A stretch of DNA of 64,000 bases, from positions 806,001 to 870,000 of the forward strand of contig JAJFZO010000447.1 in the NCBI GenBank assembly GCA_021397835.1, in the 5' to 3' direction. The stretch is from Moringa oleifera (taxonomy: Eukaryota > Streptophyta > Magnoliopsida > Brassicales > Moringaceae). A program made the translations under genes and the position numbers. This document shows positions 50,203 through 60,682 of this stretch, piece after piece (position 1 is the stretch's first letter; each line of letters opens with the position of its first letter). Below the pieces are notes generated by a model that ran no database searches, was not told the origin of the DNA, and saw nothing but the letters and a program-made list of their open reading frames with translations.

Positions 50203-53200
50203 CTAAGGAACCACCTCCCCACCTACGAAGCTGGGAAAATGAGGAGGGAATTGCTGAACCTGCCTCTTGAATTCTTTCCACTCTTCCACCCACAAGCTGT
50301 AGCTTGAATTCTTTGCCAAAACATCTATGGACACTTCCTTACTTTCCACCAGTCCCGTTGCATACCTTTCAAATTGATAGATGTTCTCCAAGAGCAGAGC
50401 TCGCCTCATTGCATCCCTCTCACTTCTAACGCTATCTAACCATTCCCTGGCTTCCTCTAACTTAGCCCAGAAGCATGAATCTTGAGTCAAGCTAGCGAAG
50501 TTGCTTCTCACGTTGTTTTCTTCCAAAGTAACCTGTCTTTCTTTCCACCACCTATCGAAAATCTCATACCTCCTTGCTCGTCCATACGCCATGTAATGGC
50601 CTTTCACACGGTGCATCTGTGTCCTGTAGTATTCTGCGATGTCAAGTGGCTCAACGAGGAGTTTGTAGAACTGGGAAGCGTAGACCCACTTTTCTCGCCT
50701 GTGAAAGTCATAGGGTAGCTCATTGTTCTGCCACATTTGGATTAGCCGGTCCCAGAAGCTAGCAAGCTTGTGGCGGTTCATATTGACTCTCGAGTCCCTT
50801 TTGGAGGCTTCTCTTAGCTTGAACGAATCGTAGTACCCCATTTGGTCATCAGATGCATCGCAGCATGCTTTGTACCACTCGATCTCTGCTCGGTATGGTG
50901 TAACCTTGGACATCTTAATCGCAAGATTAGCACTGTTGAGAATCAGGTTGGGTGGACGACCCATCCTCCTTGCTGTCTTCAGGCATTCTTTGGCTGCTCT
51001 GGCAACTGCTTCCTGTTGGATTAAAATGACACAATAAGCGACATACTTTATTTGACTTATGATCAAACACTATTGCCAAAAAAAAAAAAATACAGAGAAT
51101 GAAGTACCTGACTGGCTATTCCTGAGGACTCCAATGCCAATGCAATCCCCGCGTCGTAGCTTGATTCAGGGAGATCTCCTCCTGCAAAGCTTCTGCTCTT
51201 CAAAAACTGCGAAGAGACCAGACCAACGTAGTCCCCATATTGGAGATGATCCTGGATGCTGGAGGTTGGTGAAGCCGTCACAAGCATCAAGTACATCATC
51301 TTAATGACAGAAGTGGCGTTGTCTAAACAGATAGCTCCGTCCTGAGAGCAGAAAAGGTAGCTCCCGAATGGGGAGAACACAGTGTTTATCGACATCCCTT
51401 CAGTTAACTGGGGTTGCAGTAAGGCTTCCATGTAAGCCAAGACAAAGCGAAAGATCTCAGCTTTGTGTTGATCAGGCAACTGGGGAGCCAGATTTGCGAA
51501 ATGCGGGGAACGCATGGACAAGTGGAAGAAGTGCAGCAGGACATGCAGATGAGGAGTGAAGAGATCAACTGGAGCGAAGAGCAGTCTTGGTATGATGTCG
51601 TGTTTGGATACGACATGGCAGAAGTTGGCAGCCCACCTTTCGCGGACGATTGCTCGAGAAAGGGAGCCATTGATTAGCAGCGGTGAGCCGAAGGTGAAGC
51701 ACAGCACTTGCAGAGGAGAAGAGACTGATTGGAGGAAGGACAGGAGCCAGAGCGCCGCGAGAGAGGCTAATGCTCCTCCTATAGAGTGGCCTGTGATTAC
51801 TATGGACTTGCTTTTCTCCATTAGTGCCACCATCTGCATGTCCAATTCAATTAGCCAGTAAATAAAATTAAACTAATTATCAGTGAAATGATAATTAAAT
51901 CAAATAATAAAAAAATTAACATAATTGTATAGTTAAATTTTATTTACAAATCATCTATGTTGATGTAATGGTGTAAAAAATTTAATAATTTATATTATCT
52001 TATAAGAACTTTCAACTTCAAAGATATGTCAAGATTCTTTTTATTATGTTTTTAAAAAAATATTTAAATTTTATTTATGAATTAAAAAATTTTAAAATAA
52101 AATTATTTAGTTACATATGGTAAGCATTGACTGAGTTTTGTAATTAAAAATATTTATTTGTAATAAGAAATGGCATCAACCAAGGTAGGATAGACGTAAA
52201 GGGATGGAAGACTTGACCAAACAACAATTATTGAGAAATGGCAATTAAGGGATTTACAAATACATTGTATGTGTGAATGGAACTTTTAAAGGGGTCAAAA
52301 TCAAAAAAGCTGAACGGTTGACCGCTAAACCAAATCCAAAACCCCACACTTGACTTGACACCGCACTCTCTCTCTCATCGACACGTGCTCTCTCCTAATT
52401 TGGTAATTTCATACGACCTAGACAACTCATTTGCCGACTGCCCATGTACGAGCAACGTCGAATTAGGCACGATCTACCCAACTTGGTTTTCATCCGGGAG
52501 ATGGTTTTCTGAGAAACCACTAAATTGATGGTAAAATCAATTTCTCCCCATTTGACATAATACCCAACCCACTCCGCTGCTCACCTCAAAATTGTCTTAT
52601 CTTTATACCCACAAAATCAAATTAGGATAAAATATTTTATGGGTCTGTGTTGAAATTGTTGCTGTGTTACTGATCTCTTCTTTTCTCTCTACCAAAAGGC
52701 TCATCTCTGTTAACCATGTTGGCAATTTTGCTAACGCAAGTGGTAGAAAGAGAGAGGGTCCTACCAACTGATTTCATTCCCGATTTTGTCGTTTGCCCTT
52801 TTCACACCCAACTCTCACTGCACCTTCAACCTTTTTAACTTTGCTATTGCAGTTCGATTTGATGGCTAATGCATGAACCGTATGGAAACTTTATTCTTTC
52901 TTTTCTCTTTCTCTAAATTCGACTTCTTAATGATTGGATTCCTATCATTCTACCACTCTCGAGCTAAAAGATCCAATTTTCCGTACCTTCATGTGTTCTA
53001 CCAAAATCCGATGTTTCGTCAAAACCGAGAGATGACAAGCATTCAATTCAAAATCGCCCAAAACAACCCATATGCTTATTGTGTTTGATCTTTTATCTAT
53101 CTAAACAATGACATATCTATCTAAATTTCCAGCAAAGTCGATGGAAACGTCTAAGGGCAACAATCTGCTCCAAGCCTCTGTATCTGTAAGCTAAAACAGG

Positions 53201-53833
53201 CCCATACTCTCGGCTTTTTCAGACCAATTTAGTCCTGTCTCGAGGCATAAAACAAGCAACCCAAATCCGATCGTTTAACTTGTTCAAATTTAGCATTTTG
53301 GTTTTGTTCTTTACTAGCTAACCCAATTCAAGTCGCATGATCAAATCAGAGATATGCAAGTTTGGATAATGGAAGGAGTTGAGAAACCGACCTGGTTTTG
53401 AAAATTTGGGCAGTGATACATGGACAAGAAGAGATCCAGCATGCCGCCGTGCACCATCGCCGGATCCTCCGCATCGCCGTGCCGGTACAGAGGCGAGAAA
53501 AGGCCATTACCGGCACTCTCCAACGGCACCAAGTTCCTGCAGCTTGACTCCGACCCAGGAATCATCTGCACCACAGAGAAAGCCACGTACCCAATCTCTC
53601 CAGCTTGCTCCGTCAGAAAACTCAACGACGGAGTTGTGTTGACAATGCTGCATAACCTCCATGACTCCCATAACAGCGGCGTGGAGGCCAAAAACGTGGC
53701 CAGCATCTCGCTGGTCTCGAACCTGCCAGGGTTGATCACCCATGAGAAAGAAAATAGAAAGAAAACTGAATAAGTCAGGTTCAGATGAGAAGAGGAGAAA
53801 AAAAGTGAATTACGATGAAGTTTCAGAGTCCAT
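50203..53833 (-). CDS. PAD4: Lipase-like immune regulator PAD4
   Basis: Exons on the minus strand are 53,814-53,833; 53,392-53,722; 51,108-51,833 and 50,203-51,012, joining in phase to 628 residues (541 in Arabidopsis, longer in many other eudicots). The lipase-like domain starts SSFETSEMLATF and carries ITGHSIGGALASL with Ser134, HDIIPR with Asp196 and probable His313 in DHLQYG, so the S-D-H triad appears intact. The EP domain (from about 360) has the family blocks EIEWYKACCDASDDQMGYYD, KWVYASQFYKLLVEPLDIAE and TQDSCFWAKLEEAREWLD. PAD4 pairs with EDS1 to relay TIR-type receptor signals and promote salicylic-acid defence. The first exon is only 20 nt (MDSETS plus two bases). No ATG exists in frame in exon 2 before FETSEM, which supports this start. 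Confidence 0.95.
51834..53391 (-). other. Intron 2 of PAD4
   Basis: 1.56 kb of non-coding sequence. It includes the W-box cluster at 52,127-52,360 and a G-box CACGTG at 52,382-52,387. The part above about 52,400 has more balanced composition than the lower part. Confidence 0.75.
52127..52360 (-). promoter_or_regulatory. Cluster of W-boxes in PAD4 intron 2
   Basis: Consensus W-boxes TTGAC(C/T) occur at 52,127 (TTGACT), 52,213 (TTGACC), 52,293 (GGTCAA, other strand), 52,318 (TTGACC) and 52,350 (TTGACT), with a further TTGACA at 52,355. WRKY factors bind this core. Function as an intronic enhancer is inferred. Confidence 0.5.
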
Positions 53834-53970
53834 AGGCAAGCTGCTGTTCCTGCTCAGCCGACTTCGGTGAAGAAATATGAAAGAAGAGTAGTGCTTTCTT
53901 TAAGTGGGCTTTTCAGTGCAGTTAATTTCCCACTTCTTTTCCTGGTGTCCTCTTTTCCAAGACCAAAAAT

Positions 53971-53980
53971 CATATATAGT
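53971..53980 (-). promoter_or_regulatory. Candidate TATA box of PAD4
   Basis: The minus strand reads ACTATATATG about 138 bp before the ATG at 53,833, a usual spacing for a plant gene with a leader of about 100 nt. There is no experimental support. Confidence 0.5.
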
Positions 53981-54230
53981 GTTAATTTGTCATGTTAATG
54001 GCATTTGTAGTGCTGTACACATGTAATGCTCAAATAATTAAGGCACCACTAACTATAGTTTTATTAAATTAACTTTTTTTATTGAACCCTCACATGTTAT
54101 GCAATTGATGAAATTCATGTTTACAAAAAATAATTATTAATTTGATGGTTTTTTTATTTTTAAACTATTTATAATAGTTTAATAAAAAATATTATAATAT
54201 TTTAAAATAAAAAATTAATTATACTACAGT

Positions 54231-55242
54231 AACTTACATTTTAGGTACAGTATCAAATTGAGACTTACGTAAAAAAATTACATCAAATTACGACTCACAG
54301 AACATGTAGTTTGTAATATGAGACCTCTATTAATAAAATTCGTTAAAATTAATTGCATATCTAGCTCACGTGATATGTGCACGCTTGTTAAGTATGCAAT
54401 TGTATTAAACGCTTTTTCATTACTAAATAAAGTAGAATTACTCATAAATCAATTTATGAAATTTCTCTCTTCATTCATTAAATTCAAGCACGATTATTGC
54501 TGAAATCCGAGATTTAAGTACGCATCCTTTAATTCCTTCACTTTGTTGTTTCTTTCTACATTGATCGAGTAAAATAACTACAAATTCATATCAATTAAAC
54601 AATGTGAAAGAAAAATTTTTATTTTTTAAGGTTTTGAAATTGAAAATTTTTGATTTTTAAAATCCATCATTTTAGGCCCTATGCATACAATTTTAATATG
54701 AAAAGTCAAAAAAAGGAAATTCACAGCTTGTAGTTGTAAACCGTTGCTGGATTGAGGAAAGACTAAATCTATTTCGCTTAAAAAGGATTGATTGCAAAAC
54801 CCATCAATAATGAATTTGAATTGCAAAATGGATCATAGGATTAGATGTGATCTCTCATGTCTCCACCATAATGCTCAAGTTGGAACATAAAATGATATTT
54901 GATTAGTAAAAAAAAAAAAGGAACGAAATAACTTGGCCCCCAAGGTGGAAGGGACGCTAGCTAGACTGTAAAACCCGGTGGTTATGCTGAAAAAGGATAT
55001 TCTCGTCATGTTCAACGAAAGTGAAGTTTATAAAACGTGAGTGACCAAGGGCAATAGAGAGGTTTGAAAAAATAAGGTACATGCGGTTATGTTTAAATAC
55101 ATAATGAGAGAGTTATGGAATTAATTCTAACGGATTTCGTTGACGGAAGTCCTGCATTCCAAACTACACGTAATGTGAGTCTTAATTTGATGTAATTTTT
55201 TTATGTAGGTTTCAATTTGATATTATAATTAAAATGTAAGTT
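54231..55242. mobile_element. Non-autonomous element with 124-bp terminal inverted repeats
   Basis: 54,231-54,354 and 55,119-55,242 are inverted copies of equal length, sharing for example AATTTGATGTAATTTTTTTA and AAACTACA. The outer ends read AACTTACATTTT. The interior of about 760 bp has no transposase. The long arms suggest a MULE-like or MITE-type element. The flanking bases (TACTACAGT and CCTCTGATG) are not an obvious target duplication. Confidence 0.75.
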
Positions 55243-56430
55243 CCTCTGATGTAATAAACCTTAAAACAAATATGATAAAATCTTAATTTTTATTTGATCT
55301 TATCCATCAAATATTTTTATTTAGACAAATGGAGTGCTATTTTATTTAATTTGATCTAAATTAAATTTTATCAAAAAGTTTAATATTAAAATATTTAAAT
55401 TAAAAATTTAGTATAATAATTTTTAATCTAAAATTTTTCTAAATATAAAAAATATTCAAGTTATCATTATAAAAATTTTATTTTAGTACTCAAAATGTAG
55501 TTTTAAAAATTAAAAATTTTAAAAAATAAATTTACATAAACAATAATCTAAATTTGAAAAATGAACACCAAGTGAAGTAAATATTTTTAATTTTTGATAA
55601 TTATTTTAGTTAAAGTTTAATTTAGATTAAATTTATATATTAAAAATTTAATTTATTACTATTTTAAACATAACAATTTAGTTGATAACATGAGATACAC
55701 ATAAAAATTTAAAAAAATATATTTTATTTTTAAACTAATGTTATAAATTTAAAAAATATATAATTTTATTTTAAAAAAATTAATAAAAATTAAATCAACG
55801 AAAAGACATGAATGCAATCTTATTATATCTGAATAATGACAAACACATTATTATTGGCAGAAGCAATGCCGTGTCTGATTGAGTCGGTCAATTTGTCATA
55901 TACTTGGAGTCAGATTTCATAAGATATTATCGATGGTACTCATTCGGCACATTTCATGGGTTCACGCGGTTGCGTTCATTGTGGGAGAGATTAAGATGGT
56001 ATCATCACTAGACTAAGCAAAGTGTATTTATATGTTAATTGAGTTTCGGGTCAAAAGGATTTTATAACTTATGGTTTTTAATGAAGTTATAAATTTGAAA
56101 GAATCCAAAGATTCTCTATCCATCTATGTGGCAGATATCGACACTCTTTATATGGAAAAATAGAGAGATATGAATGGAAGACTTATATAAAACCAAACCA
56201 GCAATTAAGCTTATGATAAAATATATGTCGAAACTTCTCTCTTTCTTCCTCTTTGACCCTTTTCAGCATAATTATGATGAACCCTTTTATCTCACTTTTT
56301 CACTTTTTTTCATTTAAATAAATTAAAAATAAAATAATAATAATAATACCCAGAGCAAGAGCAAGTGATGATTGTAATGAAAATTAAACTAAAAATAAAA
56401 AAATTTAAAAATTGACCCAATTTTATGATA
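55243..56430. other. Gene-free AT-rich region with a dispersed repeat copy
   Basis: About 55,350-55,560 belongs to the same dispersed AT-rich family as 12,340-12,540. No coding signal. Confidence 0.5.
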
Positions 56431-56439
56431 ATCCTAAAT

Positions 56440-56600
56440 GAAATTGCGGAGCTTCTTCTTTTATTTGGAGTGACATGTGACGAGACGCAAGTGGACGGAC
56501 GCAGTGGGCGGGGCAGAGTGAGTGCTGAAAGGGCTTTGGCTCAGCCCGCAGAACACTCCGGCATCTTACTGGGACCTCTGCAACTTGCATATGCATTAAC
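56440..56600. other. Isolated GC-rich island
   Basis: About 160 bp, over half G+C, in a region otherwise near 25% GC. It includes GGACGCAGTGGGCGGGGCAG and GGCTCAGCCCGCAGAACACT. It is not a recognisable tRNA, rRNA or known gene exon. It could be a captured gene fragment, a promoter or a non-coding RNA. Confidence 0.5.
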
Positions 56601-56704
56601 AACAAAAACGTGGGAAAAAGAAGTTTCCATCACCATTCCTAAAGTGCAACCAATAATTCATATTTGTTGCATTTGTTTTTTTCATCTAATTATCTTCGTC
56701 TAAA

Positions 56705-59700
56705 GTTATTCAACAAATTTTCCAACACAGAGTTGAATTTGATAGAATCATCTCAATTTGTCAACAATAGATTTATTAGGTTTTCAAAATAAAAATCTGC
56801 CATTGACGGACGTTCAAGTTTTCTCTTATCAAAAAAAGTACGGTACTTTAAAATAACAAATTTATATTCAAACAATATCTAAATTTTTTATATAATATTT
56901 TATTTGATAATATGACCTAATCACACTTTGTTGAATTAATTAAAAAGATATATTTTTAATTATTGATAAGAGCATAATCAAAATGCAAATTTGGGGTTTT
57001 TTTTTTGTCAATATATTTGCATTTCTACTACTATAGATTCAAAATAACACAAGGTTGTTTATAGGCTTGACTCCTTTTGCTATCTTGTATGTTTTTATTT
57101 TGTTAGTGGGATTAAAAATATTTTTAAAAAATATATAAATTTAATTTTGTCTTTAACAAATAACTTTTTTTTGGCATTTTCAAAATTTAAAAACATGATA
57201 AAATTTGACCAAATTTAAAATTTTGAACATAAAATTAAATTAATTTGTATCTTTAAATTAAAAACAAAATTTATGAAAAAAGTATTTTTATACATTTATG
57301 CTATTGATAGTAATAAATTGGAAGAAATTTTTTAAAATATTTGTACCCTATTGGACAAAATGCATCTTAATGGATGAGATTGCTAGGTTAGCCCATATAG
57401 AAGCCAAGTTAGGAAGGAACCCAAATGATGTGCCCCATTTTTAAGCTGGGATTGGATCAAAGCCTGCAAGTATTAATTAACTTTGGTAAATATATAAGTT
57501 GAACAAATTTAGACATTACCCAATTCACTCCCATTTCCTAACCATATAAGATCATGCATTCAGCTTCACCTAAAACATTCATGCCTTATTTGGCTCCCCA
57601 ACTTGATTCTGTCATTCAATCTATTTTTAAATTTAATTGCTCTAATAAACTATAGAGTAAATATAAAAGAATCTTAACTTTATTTTAATTTTATCCTGTC
57701 AAATTAAAATTTTACATCTAAAATTTTAATTTGATTCAATTTAAATTTTGATTTTAACGCTTATAACAAATTAATAGTAATTTGCTTGTTGAAATACCTT
57801 AAAAGTAATTCAAATAAATTTTACATTTTATTTTAAGTCTATTTCTTAAATTTAAATAATTTTTAATTCATAAATTATTTTTTATAAAATTTTCAAATTT
57901 TTAATTGCTTAAAAGTTTTTTAAAAATATTTTTTAACATTATAAAATTCTAAAATTTTTATAAGGTTAGTTTAAATATTTTATTATATCTATGCAAAACT
58001 TAAAGTTAAAAGTTATTACATAATGTTTTAAATTTAAATATCTTAATTCTGAAATTTTTTGATAAAATTGAAATTGATTCAAATTAAAATTTAGATGTAA
58101 AATTGATCAAATTAAAGTAACTAGATTTAAATTGAAATTTGAACAAAGTTTAAATTTTTTTAATTATATGTACTCTAAATTATACCATTTACAATCAAAT
58201 GAGTTCATTTATGTTTGAACAAATTTCAAATTATTCTCATGATCTATATTTATTTTTAAAATTTTTATACATTCTATAGTAAATATATATAAAAATTTAA
58301 ACTAAACTTGTTTTCAAAGTTAATTTTTTAATATATGAATTTAATTAATTATATGTTAAATTTAAATTCATCTTTTACGTAAATAAGTATTAAAAATATC
58401 AGTTAAATGAAACAAAATTTTGTCATAAACAAAAAAAAAAAAAAAAGGATATTGTAGTTGAAGCACAGTGCCCCAACCTCTCCATGTCTACTTCCTAAAT
58501 CTCTCCTCTGCAGATGAAGGTTGAATCATGACTATAAAATAATTTTTTATAGCAAATTTAAATAATTAAATTAAAAAATTATAAATACAATTGATATATC
58601 AAGATTTAAGTTAAAAAATAAACTTAATTTTAATAATAAATCATGTCTTGACATTAGAATATCAAATATATTTTAATCTTTATATCCAACAAAATTATAT
58701 GGACCAAAAACATGTTTCTCATAGAGAAGGAAACTGAGGATAGGGTACAGACAACATCCTACCCTGAGGTATAGGGTCCTTGTCTTTTATCTTTGACTGC
58801 CCCTAATAATTAAAGTGCATTTGTCTCAAGTTTGGAACATGGAGAGATAAATCATGTCCCTTGTTGGCTTAGCCAGTTTAGGTAAATTAAGTCCGACACA
58901 TGAAATAAATTCAAACGAAATGAATCGGATTCATTGATACCCTTTATTTTACCGTTCAAAGGATCATTGCAAAAAAAAAAAAAAAAACTGCTTAATTTTG
59001 CATTTTAGAGTAAATATTTATATATATATATATATATTAATACAATTATATTAATAAAATTTAAAGCAAACCATATTATAGGGAAAAAAATACAATTGCT
59101 AATGGTTTTATAAAACTAATTTTATTTTTTTCTTTATAATACATTTTGAATTATGACTCATTGGATAAATATTTCAAAAGCTCAAACTAAATATTGATAT
59201 AGAAATTAAAGAGGTGAGTATTTCTGAATATCATTCACGCTATCATTTTCTTTAATTTACTAATTTTCAAGTTTTAAAATTGGTGATTTAGAGATGAATT
59301 GTCAACGATTTGGTGGTGTGCTTTATGAAGCATATATGACAGACATAATGAAAGAAAGATAGAGATGTAATAGATATATAATTTTGGAAATTAGATTTAT
59401 GTTTGGACAAAATATACATCAAATTAAAATGCTTTATATTAATTTTTTAATTTAATCATATATATTTTATCAATTTGAGTTAATTTTTTATTCAAAATTT
59501 TAATTTGAATCAAATTGAACCATATTTCTAAATATTTTTAGAATCTTTAAGGGTAATTTAAAAATAATAAAAAAAAGTCTAATTACATAAAGAAAAGCTT
59601 ATATTTTGTATAAATTATCAAATTACTACTTACAAAAAAAATTACATTAATTAAATAATTAGATTTTGATATTTTCTCAATATAGAACTTTAATCTAATA

Positions 59701-60540
59701 TATTCCATTAACTTAATACTCATGATTTTTAACTCATAAAGTGATGATTATATCTCTATAACTTTACACATGTCTTTTGAAGAAAAAAAATGAAGTTCAT
59801 GCATGTTTTCCTTTCCTATAAGCTAAATAAAGATAATAATTTATGATTTTTTTAACTAATCAGATTTTTATTAAAAACAAAAAAAAAACAATAGTTAGCT
59901 TTCACATTAGTATAATTATCATTGTATGCATAAATAAATCATGAACATTGAAGTTAACAAATTAAAAAAACTTAAAATATAAATTTTTAATTAATGTCAC
60001 TTTTTTTTTTGGGTAAGTAATTGTAGAAATTTTGAATCCTTGTAATCTAATTGACCTTAAATGAAAACACAATTTTTGTTGAAAAAAATAAAAATAAAAA
60101 AAAGAACTAAAACCAATCTCTTCCTTAATTTCTCTCCCTTCTTTATTTATTTCTCTTTCGTTCTCTTATCTTTCTCTTATGGTTATTGTCATTGATAAAT
60201 CGTTCTCATACTTTTTTAAAATTTTTAAGAGAAAGTTCAACTTTTCTTCAAATTAAAATCTTAAATAAAAAATAAATTAATTGATAAAATAAGATATAAA
60301 TTAAAAATAGATTTAGAATAAATTTTAAATATTTATCAATTATTTTTAACTAAAAAATGAATTTTAATAAATTAATTGAATTTAGTTCATATAAGTTCCC
60401 ATATATGCGAGTGAAAATGTGAAAATCTTAGGTAAGTGTCTCTCCAAGTATGTCACAACCGTGGAAAAAGGGGAAAGAGGTTAACATCAATTCCAAATAG
60501 GTCAAAAGTAAAATTTAATGAGATTCACACATTTTTTTTT
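56705..60540. other. Gene-free AT-rich region
   Basis: No gene recognised. An inverted copy of the dispersed AT-rich repeat lies at about 57,830-58,090 and a related segment near 59,400-59,700. An (AT)n run lies near 59,020-59,040. Short less AT-rich patches (57,360-57,480 and 58,730-58,870) have no recognisable content. Confidence 0.5.
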
Positions 60541-60544
60541 TAGG

Positions 60545-60682
60545 ACCCCATGCGTAACATGGCTTCCATTGAATTATTGAAACATTTTTCAATTATAGTC
60601 ACGTGGGCTTTTTTTTTTACCCCATGCGTAACATGGCTTCCATTAATTATTGAAACATTTTTCAATTATAGTCACGTGGGCT
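60545..60682. repeat. Local direct duplication containing two G-boxes
   Basis: 60,545-60,609 and 60,619-60,682 are nearly identical (ACCCCATGCGTAACATGGCT to GTCACGTGGGCT), differing by about one deleted base and separated by a run of T. Each copy ends in the G-box core CACGTG. A T-run also precedes the first copy. Confidence 0.9.

Noticed and set aside
53507..53743. Minus-strand frame from the ATG at 53,743 as the PAD4 start
   Set aside because: It is out of frame with the conserved FETSEM block and has no family resemblance. The 20-nt exon model keeps the frame.
56425..56703. Plus-strand open frame across the GC island
   Set aside because: Frames are open on both strands because of composition; no motif or splice context supports a gene.
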